DNA from: Gemmatimonadota bacterium
GTDB lineage: Bacteria; Gemmatimonadota; Gemmatimonadetes; Longimicrobiales; Gaopeijiaceae
DNA length: 45,511 bases
Direction of reading: 5' to 3'
Assembly: GCA_022340865.1 (NCBI GenBank)
Contig: JAJDNC010000019.1
Location: 1 to 45,511, forward strand
Shown: positions 26,628 through 35,046 of the stretch, piece by piece
Layout of the letters: each line of letters opens with the position of its first letter
Numbering within the stretch: the stretch's first letter is position 1
Translations under genes and position numbers: made by a program
Notes under the pieces: generated by a model
What the model was told of the DNA's origin: nothing
The model's input: only the letters and a program-made list of their open reading frames with translations
Databases searched by the model: none

Positions 26628-27489
26628 GGTCGCTTCCCTCCGGACGGGAGGTGACGGGGTCGGGAGCCGGGGTGTCCTCGTCGGGACCTCCGGCACCCTC
26701 CGCTCCGCCGGCTTCCATCGCCGCGATCTCGCCCTCGGCGGCCTTCGCCGCGAGCTGCATGCGTCGGCGGATCACCCAGTAGATGCCGCCCATGAGCGTG
26801 CTCATGCCCACGATGACCGGTGGTACCTTCTTCAGGGACGCCCAGGAGAGCGGCGGCATGGGCTCGTCGCCCAGGTGCCCGCCCCAGCCCAGGAAGCCCA
26901 GGGAGATGTCGGCGAGGTACAGAACCGACGTACCTCCCACCTCCTTCTCGCCGAAGACGTGGGGCAGGTACCGCTCCGGATTCGCCTTCAGACGCCTGTG
27001 GGCTTCCCGGAGCATCTCGTCCCGCGTCCCGAAGAGGAGCGCCTCGTGGGGGCACGCATCCACGCACGCGGGTCGCTTCCCTTCCTTCAACCGTGGGTAG
27101 CAGAGGGTGCACTTGCGCACGTAGGGAACCGACTCGTCCCACTCGTAGCGCGGAATCCCGTAGGGGCACGCGGTCAGGCAATAGCGGCACCCGATGCACA
27201 GGTCCGAGTCGTAGATGACCGGCCCCTCGGGGGTCTTCTGCATGGCCCCCACCAGGCACACGCTCACGCACGTGGGTTCGAGGCAGTGCCGGCACTGTTG
27301 CTTCACGAAGTGGTCACCGGGACGACGCAGGATCGTGGTGAAGCGTGTCGAGGAGAGGCCGTCCACCCCCTCCTGCCCCGGCCGCAGGCGGTCGGCCCCG
27401 AGGTCGTTCACCTGCTTGCACGCGTCGACGCACTCCTCGCAACCGGTGCACCGCGTCGTGTCGACGAGAATGGCGGGAGAGCGGATCAT
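26620..27489 (-). CDS. Ferredoxin-like subunit with four [4Fe-4S] clusters (HmcB/HybA type)
   Basis: 289 residues; the start overlaps the cytochrome b stop by four bases. Sixteen cysteines in four groups: CTGCEECVDAC, CRHCLEPTCVSVC, CIGCRYCLTACPYG and CTLCYPRLKEGKRPACVDACP. This is the classic DMSO-reductase-type electron-transfer subunit. The chain continues to a single membrane helix (about 235-252, VPPVIVGMSTLMGGIYWVI), as in HmcB and HybA, so the subunit is membrane-attached. No Tat or Sec signal is present at the N-terminus, so the clusters probably face the cytoplasm, unlike HybA. A Glu/Ala/Gly-rich tail of about 35 residues closes it. It likely wires the NrfD subunit to the HdrD-like subunit. 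Confidence 0.9.
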   Translation of the reverse strand: MIRSPAILVDTTRCTGCEECVDACKQVNDLGADRLRPGQEGVDGLSSTRFTTILRRPGDHFVKQQCRHCLEPTCVSVCLVGAMQKTPEGPVIYDSDLCIGCRYCLTACPYGIPRYEWDESVPYVRKCTLCYPRLKEGKRPACVDACPHEALLFGTRDEMLREAHRRLKANPERYLPHVFGEKEVGGTSVLYLADISLGFLGWGGHLGDEPMPPLSWASLKKVPPVIVGMSTLMGGIYWVIRRRMQLAAKAAEGEIAAMEAGGAEGAGGPDEDTPAPDPVTSRPEGSDHE

Positions 27490-28187
27490 ATGGGTTCACC
27501 CTCCTTGCCCAGCGTCTCCGCGACCCGGCTCCCCGCGTCGGGCGGGAAGTGCCAGGCCATCTCGGAGACGAGCTGAGTGAGGGGGAAGAGGATCATGTGG
27601 CTGAGCTTGGTCAGGGGGACGAGGAAGAGCAGGACGTCCGCCGACAGCACATGGACCAGCAGCGTGGGATCCGTGGCGAAGGGGTTCCACGTGGGGTGCA
27701 TCACCAGCAGGCCCGAAACGAAGGGCACCGCGATGAAGAGCGGGAGCGAATAGTCGGAGAAGCGCCCCAGCGCCCGGCTGGCCCGGGCGATGGCACGCTC
27801 CAGGACCAGGGCCAGAGCGGCGGCGATGACCAGCAGGGTCAGCGTGGTGGACACCACGTTGGGCAGCGCCGGCCAAGAGATGCCCAGACCTGCCCGCCAC
27901 AGCTCGACGTGACCGGCCAGCAGGAGGGGGACCAGGATCACCCCCACATGGAAGACGAAGGTGGTGAGGCTGTATGGCCACCGCTTGCCGAAGTGTCGCA
28001 CGGGGACGAGCCAGCTCCCCGTCTCGCGCACCACGCGCCCCACGGGGAGGTCCTTGTCGCCGGCCCGGCGGTAGACCCGGGCCGTCTCCCAGAGGGTGAG
28101 TCCCAGCTGGCGGACCAGACCCAGAACCATGAAGGCCAGCGCCGTCCAGAAGAGCGGCCCACGAGCCAGATGAAGCCATGTACTCAT
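27486..28187 (-). CDS. NarI/HmcE-like cytochrome b membrane subunit
   Basis: 233 residues with about five membrane helices: GPLFWTALAFMVLGLVRQLG near the N-terminus, TTFVFHVGVILVPLLLAGHV, TTLTLLVIAAALALVLE, SLPLFIAVPFVSGLLVMHP and LLVHVLSADVLLFLVPLTK. His in the second (FHVG, AGHVELW) and fifth (LVHVLSAD, KLSHM) helices are placed as heme b ligands, as in NarI, DsrM and HmcE. Such subunits exchange electrons with menaquinone and pass them to an HdrD-type partner, whose gene lies three bases upstream. Start at ATG 28187. Confidence 0.85.
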   Translation of the reverse strand: MSTWLHLARGPLFWTALAFMVLGLVRQLGLTLWETARVYRRAGDKDLPVGRVVRETGSWLVPVRHFGKRWPYSLTTFVFHVGVILVPLLLAGHVELWRAGLGISWPALPNVVSTTLTLLVIAAALALVLERAIARASRALGRFSDYSLPLFIAVPFVSGLLVMHPTWNPFATDPTLLVHVLSADVLLFLVPLTKLSHMILFPLTQLVSEMAWHFPPDAGSRVAETLGKEGEPI

Positions 28188-28190
28188 GCT

Positions 28191-29690
28191 TCAGCCCTCC
28201 TCACCGTCGGGGCCGCCCGCGGCACCCGATTGGGCGGACGCGGTGACGCCGACACCTCCTGAGGACGCGGCGCCCGTGGCGGTTGGCTCACTCTCCTCGT
28301 CTACGTCACCCTCCTGGGCCTCTCCGGCGCCGTTCCCCCCGTCCGTCCCGAAGTCGATGACCTTCAGGAGCAGGTCGTGGAGGCCCATGACCTGGACCTC
28401 CTCCATGCCGTTGTCCTGGCAGAGCTCCCGGAGCTGCTTCTTGCAGTTGGCGCAGGGCGACACGACGATCTCGGCTCCGGTGTCGCGGATCTGGTCGGCC
28501 TTCCGCATGCCCAGGGGGCCGGTGCGGAAGGCGCGGATCTCGTCGATGGAGACCGTGCCGCCCCCACCACCGCAGCAGTAGTTCTTCGTGCGATTGGGGG
28601 TCATCTCCCGGTAGTCGGAGCAGATGGCCTTGAGGATCTCCCGGGGCTCCTCGGTGATCCTCCCCACCCGGGCGATGTTGCACGGGTCGTGGTACGTCAC
28701 CGACTCGGGGATCTTCTCGGGCTTGAGCTTGAGCTTGCCCAGCTCCAGCATCTGATGGGCGTACTGGATGCAGTGCACCACAGGGGGGCCGTCGGGGCCG
28801 ATGAACGTGGGGATGTGCCACGCCGAACGCGTGGCGTGGCCACACTCGCCCACGAGGACCTTCCTTCCCTTCACGCGGCCGACCTCGTCCACCAACTGGT
28901 GCACGATCCGCTCCATCACGCGGTCGCTGTAGAAGAGGCCGTAGTTGATGCCGTCGTAGTTGTGGGAGCCGATGGTCCAGGAAGCCCCGGTGGCGTGCAT
29001 CACGGCGGCGTTCCCCATGAGCGTGTCGGCCTCCATGAGATAGTCCGACACCGCAGGGAAGAACACGTACTCCGAGCCCTCGACATCGAAGGGGTACTCG
29101 ATGTCGACGCTGTAGATGTCGTGCAGCTCCTCGGAGAGGAACTCGCAGGTGTCCTTGAGCGCCGGGAGCGGGATCGCCGAGGTGTTGTGCGTCTTCCCGT
29201 CGAGCTGCTCACGCACCGACACCACGAGCGCCCTGGGAATCACGCCGACCTCGGCCAGGACCCACCGCGCCAGGTGCGTGACCAGGCCGTGGTCCATCCC
29301 AAGCGGGCACGTCGCCTTGCACCGCCTGCACGCCGTGCAGCGGTAGTAGGCATCGGCCATCTCGTCGATGTACTCGTCGGTGAGCGTGAAGCCGCCGAAG
29401 ATGCGAGCCTTCAGGGGCCCTGACTGCATGAAGTAGCGGCGGTACACGCGCAGGAGCAGCTCCGAGCGATGGCAGGGGATGTCCTGCGGGTCGCCCGTCG
29501 CCTCGTACAGTTGGCAGGAAGCCGCGCAGCGCCCGCACTTGGCGCTCATGCGCGCATACGTGTCCAGCGCGAGGTTGTAGCTGCCGTGCCGCAGGATCGC
29601 CGCGAAGGCCTCCAGGAACCTCCGCGGACGGTCGCTCAACTCCAGCGCAGCCGCCTCGACGTGATAGGCATATCGTTTCGGTGTGGCCAC
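28191..29690 (-). CDS. HdrD/DsrK/HmcF-like (Fe-S)-binding reductase
   Basis: 499 residues from GTG 29690, with GAGGAG nine bases upstream. Two ferredoxin-type cysteine groups lie near the N-terminus: C52-x2-C55-x3-C59 with C73, and C118-x2-C121-x2-C124-x3-C128 (CTACRRCKATCPLG). A full CCG domain follows: DPCNIARVG, NYCCGGGGG (C372, C373) and SPCANCKKQL. The CCG motif holds the non-cubane cluster that splits disulfides in heterodisulfide reductase HdrB/D. A first CCG repeat is degenerate (GECGHATR). No membrane helix: cytoplasmic, docked on the NarI-like subunit. About 55 C-terminal residues are Gly/Ala/Glu-rich. The natural thiol substrate is unknown. Confidence 0.9.
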   Translation of the reverse strand: MATPKRYAYHVEAAALELSDRPRRFLEAFAAILRHGSYNLALDTYARMSAKCGRCAASCQLYEATGDPQDIPCHRSELLLRVYRRYFMQSGPLKARIFGGFTLTDEYIDEMADAYYRCTACRRCKATCPLGMDHGLVTHLARWVLAEVGVIPRALVVSVREQLDGKTHNTSAIPLPALKDTCEFLSEELHDIYSVDIEYPFDVEGSEYVFFPAVSDYLMEADTLMGNAAVMHATGASWTIGSHNYDGINYGLFYSDRVMERIVHQLVDEVGRVKGRKVLVGECGHATRSAWHIPTFIGPDGPPVVHCIQYAHQMLELGKLKLKPEKIPESVTYHDPCNIARVGRITEEPREILKAICSDYREMTPNRTKNYCCGGGGGTVSIDEIRAFRTGPLGMRKADQIRDTGAEIVVSPCANCKKQLRELCQDNGMEEVQVMGLHDLLLKVIDFGTDGGNGAGEAQEGDVDEESEPTATGAASSGGVGVTASAQSGAAGGPDGEEG

Positions 29691-29713
29691 CGTTCAACGC
29701 TCCTCGATACTTC

Positions 29714-30085
29714 TCAATGCTCCGTCGTACGACCCTCCCCGGGGATACCGGCACCGCCGTGCTCGGGGAGCTCGGTGCCCGGGACGAGCCGCCCCCGCAG
29801 GTACATGTCCAGGAGGTCCTCCACGGATCCCGAGACCCACGAGATCACCTCGAATCCGCTGCCCTGCAGCATCTTCTCGAAGACGTCCTGCATGCCCCCG
29901 CAGATGAGGGTGTCCACCTTCTGGTCGCGGAGGAGACGCACCCTGTCCAGGGGCTCGCGACTCCGGATGGGAAAGTCGATCTGGTCCAGGATGTGTCTCC
30001 CGGTGGTGGTGTAGATCGCCATGGTGCAGCAGTACTCGAAGCACGGCGCCACCGTCTCTCCCATGCGCGGGATCGCGATTCTCAC
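29714..30085 (-). CDS. NifX/NifB-type (Fe-Mo cofactor biosynthesis domain) protein
   Basis: 123 residues. I start it at GTG 30085 (MRIAIPRMGETVAP): GGAGG lies eight bases upstream, homologues begin with this strand, and the alternative GTG at 30130 sits inside the -24/-12 promoter. The fold is the RNase H-like NifX/NafY domain that binds iron-sulfur or Fe-Mo precursors: strand, CFEYCCTM loop with three Cys, DRVRLLRDQKVDTLICGGM, then EKMLQGSGFEVISWVSGSVEDLL. First gene of the Hmc-like operon. There is no nitrogenase in the window, so it probably carries or guards clusters for this complex, or acts as a regulator. Function inferred only. Confidence 0.8.
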   Translation of the reverse strand: MRIAIPRMGETVAPCFEYCCTMAIYTTTGRHILDQIDFPIRSREPLDRVRLLRDQKVDTLICGGMQDVFEKMLQGSGFEVISWVSGSVEDLLDMYLRGRLVPGTELPEHGGAGIPGEGRTTEH

Positions 30086-30119
30086 GTTCCGGACCTCCAG
30101 GTTGCACCCCTGTCTGGGG

Positions 30120-30134
30120 GCAAGACGCACGCCG
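30120..30134 (-). promoter_or_regulatory. Sigma-54 (-24/-12) promoter of the Hmc-like operon
   Basis: Read leftward, CGGCGTGCGTCTTGC has GG at -25/-24 (30133-30132), exactly ten bases, then GC at -13/-12 (30121-30120) within a full TTGC box. The -24 part matches TGGCACG in four of seven positions. Transcription should start near 30108, leaving a 23-base leader with GGAGG and GTG 30085. The adjacent sigma-54 activator gene and upstream repeats support the call. Confidence 0.65.
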
Positions 30135-30230
30135 CCTCCGGGGAGCGTCGTCGACGGAGGCGGAAGTCGTTGTGGTGAGGAGTGTTGCGAAGACGAGGGG
30201 GTGGCTGCGTGCGGCGGCGGGTCGCCGCAG

Positions 30231-30263
30231 TCGTTTCAGACGTGAAACGATTGCAATGTTTCA
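30231..30263. promoter_or_regulatory. Upstream activator sites, TGAAAC/GTTTCA repeats
   Basis: TCGTTTCA (30231-30238), spacer GACG, TGAAACGA (30243-30250) is a perfect inverted repeat. A third half-site TGTTTCA (30257-30263) forms a second repeat with TGAAAC (30243-30248). The block lies about 125-155 bp upstream of the predicted transcription start, the usual enhancer distance for sigma-54 activators, and four bases from the stop of such an activator gene. Probable binding site of that protein. Confidence 0.6.
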
Positions 30264-30267
30264 GGTG

Positions 30268-31647
30268 TTACGGTTCCGCATCATCCTGGACGCAGCGGAG
30301 GTCGTCACGGCGAATGCCGTGCTTCTTCATCTTCCGCCACAGCGTGGTGCGGCTGATCCGCAGCTCCCTGGCGGTACGACCCACGTGCCCACGGTTGCGC
30401 AGCACCGCCTGGCGGATGGCGGAGGCCTCGCTCTCCTCGAGAGCCGAGACCCGCGCCGGCACGAGATCCCCCCGGCCCAACGGGGTCTTGAGCTCGTCGG
30501 GCAGGTGGCATATGTCGATGAGACCGTTGCGGCACAGCACGAAGGCGTACTCGATGATGTTCTCCAGCTCCCGCACGTTGCCGGGGAACTCGTGGCGCAT
30601 GAGGATCTCCATCACCGCGGGCGTCACGCCCTGGATGCGCTTGCCCTGCTTCGCGTTGAAGCTGTGAATGAAGTGCTCCACCAGGTACGGCACGTCCTCC
30701 CGACGTCGGGCCAGCGAGGGAATCGTCAGGCGTACGACAGCCAGTCGGAAGTACAGGTCGTCGCGGAAGCGCCCCTGGCTCACCAGAGTGGAGAGGTCGC
30801 GGTTCGTGGCGGCGACCATGCGTACGTTCGCCTGGCGGGTCTCCACGCTGCCCAGGGGCGTGTACTCCCGCTCCTGGAGGAGGCGCAGCAGCTTCACCTG
30901 AGTCTCCAGGGGGAGGTCACCCACCTCGTCGAAGAAGATCGTGCCCCCCTCGGCCGTGGTGATGCGTCCGGGCTTGTCACGTCTGGCGTCGGTGAAGGCA
31001 CCGCGCTCGTAGCCGAAGAGCTCGGACTCGAAGAGGTTCGTCGGCAGCGCTCCGCAGTTGACCACCACGTACGGCTTCGTCCTCCGCTGGCTCAAGTTGT
31101 GGATCGCCCGGGCCAGCAACTCCTTTCCTGAGCCGCTGGGGCCCTCGATGAGGACGGTGCTCTCGCTGGCCGCGATGTCGGGCATGAGGGCGAAGATCTT
31201 CTGGAAGGCCTCGCTCCGGCCGATGATGTCCTCGAAGGTGTACCGGCTCGTGATCTCCCGGCGGAGCTGCTCGAGGGTCGACAGGTCACGGAACGTCTCC
31301 ACCACTCCCAGGAGCGTGCCGTCATCGGCCCTGAGCACCGCGCTGCTCACGCTGATGGGGATGGATCGGCCACGTTTCGTGAGGATACGGGCCGACCGGT
31401 CGATGACCTCCTGCTCCGTCTCCAGCGTCTCGCGAATGGGGCAGCCCCGCTCGCACAGGTCGGAGTGGAACACCTCTGAGCAGCGCCTGCCGACGGCCCG
31501 CTCGGCGCTCACGCCGGTGATCCGCTCGGCGGCCCGGTTGAAGGACGTGATCCTCCAATCGCAGTCCACCGTGAACACCCCGTCCGCCACGCAATGGAGG
31601 ACGGTCTCGAAGAACTGGGCTTCGCTTACTGAGCCGGGAGCGGGCAT
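30268..31647 (-). CDS. Sigma-54-dependent transcriptional activator, PAS-AAA+-Fis
   Basis: 459 residues from ATG 31647; a GTG just upstream (31650) is the alternative. PAS domain about 10-125 with C56-x8-C65-x3-C69 and further C19 and C29, a candidate redox or cluster sensor. AAA+ domain: Walker A GPSGSGK (169-175), GAFTDA (216-221) in place of the usual GAFTGA loop, Walker B GTIFFDE (235-241). C-terminal Fis-type helix-turn-helix: GHVGRTARELRISRTTLWRK. The GAFTDA form is seen in related activators and should still contact sigma-54. Lies between the hydrogenase cassette and the Hmc-like operon; probable control of the latter, perhaps of both. Confidence 0.92.
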   Translation of the reverse strand: MPAPGSVSEAQFFETVLHCVADGVFTVDCDWRITSFNRAAERITGVSAERAVGRRCSEVFHSDLCERGCPIRETLETEQEVIDRSARILTKRGRSIPISVSSAVLRADDGTLLGVVETFRDLSTLEQLRREITSRYTFEDIIGRSEAFQKIFALMPDIAASESTVLIEGPSGSGKELLARAIHNLSQRRTKPYVVVNCGALPTNLFESELFGYERGAFTDARRDKPGRITTAEGGTIFFDEVGDLPLETQVKLLRLLQEREYTPLGSVETRQANVRMVAATNRDLSTLVSQGRFRDDLYFRLAVVRLTIPSLARRREDVPYLVEHFIHSFNAKQGKRIQGVTPAVMEILMRHEFPGNVRELENIIEYAFVLCRNGLIDICHLPDELKTPLGRGDLVPARVSALEESEASAIRQAVLRNRGHVGRTARELRISRTTLWRKMKKHGIRRDDLRCVQDDAEP

Positions 31648-31807
31648 CACCTGGTTCCACCATGCCCGGTTGGCCGGGAGGGAAGCACGGCCGGGCGGGA
31701 CGCAATCTCTGTATTGAAAACTAAAACAATGGGCGGAAGGGACAGAGGGGGGGCTGGACGCATCTCGCGGGGGACGTCGGGCTGCGGCGGGTCGCCCGGA
31801 GCTCGGC

Positions 31808-32872
31808 TCAATCGCCGGCTTCCACGGTGTCGTACCGGTCGTAGCCCTTCAGGCGATAGAAGGCCGCCGACGCCACCCAGCTCACGACGAACACGCCGAT
31901 GATCAGATATCCGAGGGTGCCGAAGTGCCCGTTCAGGCGCGCCACGGCCTGCCAGAGCCAGCCGTGCAGATCCCACCGGGCCCCGATGAGCCCGAGGGTC
32001 TCGATACCGCCCACCAGCAGAGCCACCAGCACCGAGACGAAGGTGATGGTCATGTTGTAGTAGAGCTTCCGGATCGGCCTGGTGAACGCCCAACCGTAGG
32101 TGCCGAGCATCAGCACGCTGTCCGTGGTGTCCACCAGCGACATCCCCGCCGTGAACAGCGCGGGAAATACGAGGATCGTCCACAGGGACATCCCCTTGGC
32201 CGCCTCGGCCGCCGAGATGCCCAGGAGGCCGATCTCCGTTGCCGTGTCGAAGCCGAGCCCGAAGAGCAGCCCCAGCGGATACATGTGCCAGCTCTTCCGG
32301 ATCATCCCGAACAGCGGCCGGAAGATGCGCGCGAGGAACCCGCTGCCCGCCATGAGCGCGTTCATGTCCTCCTCGACGTACCCGCCCCCCCGCCGCGCCC
32401 GCCGGAACGTGCGGTAGACGGCGACGAGAATGAACGCGTTCATCACCGCGATCGCCAAGAGGAAGAGCGCAGAGACGGCGGTACCCACGACGCTGCCCAG
32501 GCTGTGCAGCGAGCTGATCCGCGTGCCCAGCGCCATGGCCGTGGCCGCGATGGCCACGGAAGCCACCACCACCACCGTGGAATGCCCCAGCGAGAAGAAG
32601 AAGCCGATCCCCACCGGCCGCTTCCCTTCCTGCATCAGCTTGCGCGTGACGTTGTCGATGGCGGCGATGTGATCGGCGTCGATGGCGTGCCGCAGCCCCA
32701 GACCGTACGCCAGCAGCGCGGTGCCGAGGAGAAGCGCATAGTGACGGAACGCCAGGAGCGCCCACGCCCATGCCCCCAGGTTGGCGACGATGAGCACCGC
32801 GTACAGCCCCAGCAGCCGCGGGCGCAGGCCCGCGAAGGGGGAGGAGCGGACGACGCCCTGTGCCGATTTCAC
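31808..32872 (-). CDS. NiCoT-family nickel/cobalt permease
   Basis: 354 residues from GTG 32872, ten bases after the hypE stop and preceded by GAGG. About eight membrane helices. The family signature RHAIDADHIAAIDNVTRK is in helix 2 (H-x4-DH metal site), followed by FFFSLGHSTVVV, LGLLFGLGFDTATE and LFTAGMSLVDTTDSVLM. This is the HoxN/NixA type of high-affinity nickel importer of the inner membrane. As the last gene of the hydrogenase cassette, it surely supplies nickel for the active site. A long loop with many Arg (RTFRRARRGGG) separates helices 4 and 5. Confidence 0.93.
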   Translation of the reverse strand: MKSAQGVVRSSPFAGLRPRLLGLYAVLIVANLGAWAWALLAFRHYALLLGTALLAYGLGLRHAIDADHIAAIDNVTRKLMQEGKRPVGIGFFFSLGHSTVVVVASVAIAATAMALGTRISSLHSLGSVVGTAVSALFLLAIAVMNAFILVAVYRTFRRARRGGGYVEEDMNALMAGSGFLARIFRPLFGMIRKSWHMYPLGLLFGLGFDTATEIGLLGISAAEAAKGMSLWTILVFPALFTAGMSLVDTTDSVLMLGTYGWAFTRPIRKLYYNMTITFVSVLVALLVGGIETLGLIGARWDLHGWLWQAVARLNGHFGTLGYLIIGVFVVSWVASAAFYRLKGYDRYDTVEAGD

Positions 32873-32882
32873 GCGCCCATCC

Positions 32883-33938
32883 TCAACAGATGCGGGGGAG
32901 CTGGTCCCCCGGAAGCATGTCCACCACCCGGGTCCCGCCCAGGCCCGTTCTGAGCACCACCATGCCCTCGTGCTCCGCCACGACGCGCCCCACCACCGCG
33001 GCCCCGGCACCCTCGGGGAAGCCCCGGAGCACCTCCAGGGCCCGAGGCGCCGCCCCGGCCTCCACGAAGGCCACCAGCACGCCCTCGTTGGCCACGTAGA
33101 GCGGATCCAGACCGAGCATCTCGCACGCGGCCTGTACCGGGCCGGGCACGGGAACCACCCCGTCGTCGAGCTCCACGCCGACGCCCGCCGCACCCGCGAT
33201 CTCGTTGAGGGCGCTGGCCACGCCGCCGCGCGTGGCGTCGCGGAGCACGTGCACGGCGGCTCCCACCCGTGTGCGCAGTCCATCCACCAGCGGGGCGAGG
33301 TTGGCCGTGTCGCTGAGGATCTCGCTCTCGAACGAGAAGCCCTCGCGCACCGCCATGACCGCCATGCCGTGGCGGCCCAGGGGACCGCTCACCAGCACCG
33401 CGTCCCCCGGGCGGGCGCCGGTGGGCCCCGGACGGAAGCCGTCGTGGAGGATCCCCACACCCGTCGTGTTCACGAACATGCCGTCGGCCTTGCCCCGGTC
33501 CACCACCTTGGTGTCCCCGGTGACCACCGCCACCCCCGCCGCCGTCGCGGCTGCGGCCATGGCGTCCAGGATCCGGTCCATCACGTCGAAGGGGAGCCCT
33601 TCCTCGAGGACGAAGCCGGCGGACAGGTACCGGGGCGTCGCACCCATCATGGCCAGGTCGTTGACGGTCCCGTGGACCGCCAGATGCCCGATGTTGCCAC
33701 CCGGGAACTCCAGCGGGCTCACCACGAACGTGTCGGTGGAGAGCACGATCTCCCCACCCTCCACGGGCACCACCGCGCCGTCCCCCAGCCTGTCGAGGTG
33801 CGCGTTGCCGAAGCGGGGCAGGAAGTGCTCGCGCAGGAGCCGTGCGCTCATCTTGCCCCCGGACCCGTGCCCCAGCTGCACCCGGTCGTGGTCTCCCCGG
33901 GGGAGCGGACAAACGGGGCCGGACGCCAGCGACGCCAT
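32883..33938 (-). CDS. hypE: Hydrogenase maturation protein HypE
   Basis: 351 residues from ATG 33938, one base after the hypD stop. N-terminal HGSGGK motif, ATP-binding AIRS/PurM-type fold (DTFVVSPLEFPGGNIG, NDLAMMGATP, VVTGDTKVV) and the C-terminal PRIC ending. The last Cys receives a carbamoyl group from HypF and is dehydrated to a thiocyanate, which HypE hands to the HypC-HypD complex as the CN ligand of the iron. The final residue C351 is intact, so the protein should work. N-terminal 15 residues are longer than usual. Part of the continuous hyp gene run. Confidence 0.95.
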   Translation of the reverse strand: MASLASGPVCPLPRGDHDRVQLGHGSGGKMSARLLREHFLPRFGNAHLDRLGDGAVVPVEGGEIVLSTDTFVVSPLEFPGGNIGHLAVHGTVNDLAMMGATPRYLSAGFVLEEGLPFDVMDRILDAMAAAATAAGVAVVTGDTKVVDRGKADGMFVNTTGVGILHDGFRPGPTGARPGDAVLVSGPLGRHGMAVMAVREGFSFESEILSDTANLAPLVDGLRTRVGAAVHVLRDATRGGVASALNEIAGAAGVGVELDDGVVPVPGPVQAACEMLGLDPLYVANEGVLVAFVEAGAAPRALEVLRGFPEGAGAAVVGRVVAEHEGMVVLRTGLGGTRVVDMLPGDQLPRIC

Positions 33939-33939
33939 C

Positions 33940-35046
33940 TCAGTCTCCCGCGGCGGACCGGCGGAACCGGCCGAAGTTGTGGTAGGCGGCGCAGGCACCC
34001 TCGGAGGAGACCATGGGCGCTCCCAGGGGGGACGTCGGCGTGCACTCGGTCCCGAAGGCGGGGCACTCGAAGGGCTTCATGCGCCCGCGGAGCACGTCCC
34101 CCGCCCTGCACGCGGCGGGCTCCTCCGCGCGGATGGACTGCAGGGCGAACTTCCGCTCGGCGTCGAAGGCGGCGAGCTCGGGCCGGAGGCCCAGACCACT
34201 CGCCGGAATGACGCCGATCCCCCGCCATCCGCGGTCCACCACCTGGAAGACGCGGCTTACAAGCTCCTGGGCAGGACGGTTCCCCTCCCGCCGCACCGAG
34301 CGGACGTACTGGTTCTCCACCTCGTGGCGCCCGTCCTCGAGCTGGCGCACCGCCATCCAGATGCCCTCGAGAATGTCCAGGGGCTCGAAGCCGGTCACCA
34401 CGATGGGGACCCGATAGCGCCTGGCCAGCGGCTCGTATTCCTCCCAGCCCATCACGGTGCAGACATGCCCGGCGGCGAGGAACCCCTGGACCCGGTTGTC
34501 GGGAGACTCCAGGATCGCCACCATGGCCGGCGGCACGGTCACGTGGGACACGAGCATGCTGAAGTTCGACACGCCCTCCTGCTTCGCCCTCCACACGGCC
34601 ATGGCATTGGCCGGAGCGGTGGTCTCGAAGCCCACGGCGAAGAAGACGACTTCCCTGTCCGGGTTCCGCCGGGCCAACTCCAAGGCGTCCAGGGGGGAGT
34701 AGACGATGCGCACGTTCCCGCCCCGGGCCTTGATCTGGAACAGGTCGCACTCGCTTCCCGGCACCCGGAGCATGTCGCCGAAGGAAGTGAAGATCACGTC
34801 GGGCCGGGCGGCCAGGTGAAGGGCACGGTCGATCTGCTCCAGGGGCGTGACGCACACCGGACACCCGGGGCCGTGGATCATCTCCACGGCGTCCCCCAGC
34901 ACCTCGTCGATCCCCTGCTTGACGATGGTGTGGGTCTGCCCCCCACACACCTCCATGAGCGTCCACCGATGTGTCGCCACCCGGAGGATCCGCTCAACGA
35001 GGGACCGGGCCAGCACGGGATCGCGGTACTCGGTGAGGTACTTCAC
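33940..35046 (-). CDS. hypD: Hydrogenase maturation protein HypD
   Basis: 368 residues from GTG 35046, overlapping the hypC stop as GTGA; codons upstream in the same frame belong to the shadow of hypF. Conserved motifs: [19 protein letters not shown] (the redox-active cysteines), [17 protein letters not shown] and the C-terminal [4Fe-4S] region with [10 protein letters not shown] and [19 protein letters not shown]. With HypC it forms the scaffold on which Fe(CN)2CO is built. All key cysteines are present. Followed directly by hypE. Confidence 0.95.
   Translation of the reverse strand: MKYLTEYRDPVLARSLVERILRVATHRWTLMEVCGGQTHTIVKQGIDEVLGDAVEMIHGPGCPVCVTPLEQIDRALHLAARPDVIFTSFGDMLRVPGSECDLFQIKARGGNVRIVYSPLDALELARRNPDREVVFFAVGFETTAPANAMAVWRAKQEGVSNFSMLVSHVTVPPAMVAILESPDNRVQGFLAAGHVCTVMGWEEYEPLARRYRVPIVVTGFEPLDILEGIWMAVRQLEDGRHEVENQYVRSVRREGNRPAQELVSRVFQVVDRGWRGIGVIPASGLGLRPELAAFDAERKFALQSIRAEEPAACRAGDVLRGRMKPFECPAFGTECTPTSPLGAPMVSSEGACAAYHNFGRFRRSAAGD

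Noticed and set aside
30085..30130. Upstream GTG at 30130 as start of the NifX-like gene
   Set aside because: It also has GGAGG before it, but it lies within the -24/-12 promoter, and the residues it adds (RLAPRQGCNLEVRN) do not resemble the family N-terminus.
31650..31807. AT-rich spot with AAAAC repeats (about 31714-31730) as a promoter of the sigma-54 activator gene
   Set aside because: No -35/-10 pair with proper spacing and no -24/-12 match was found; the AT rise alone is not enough evidence.
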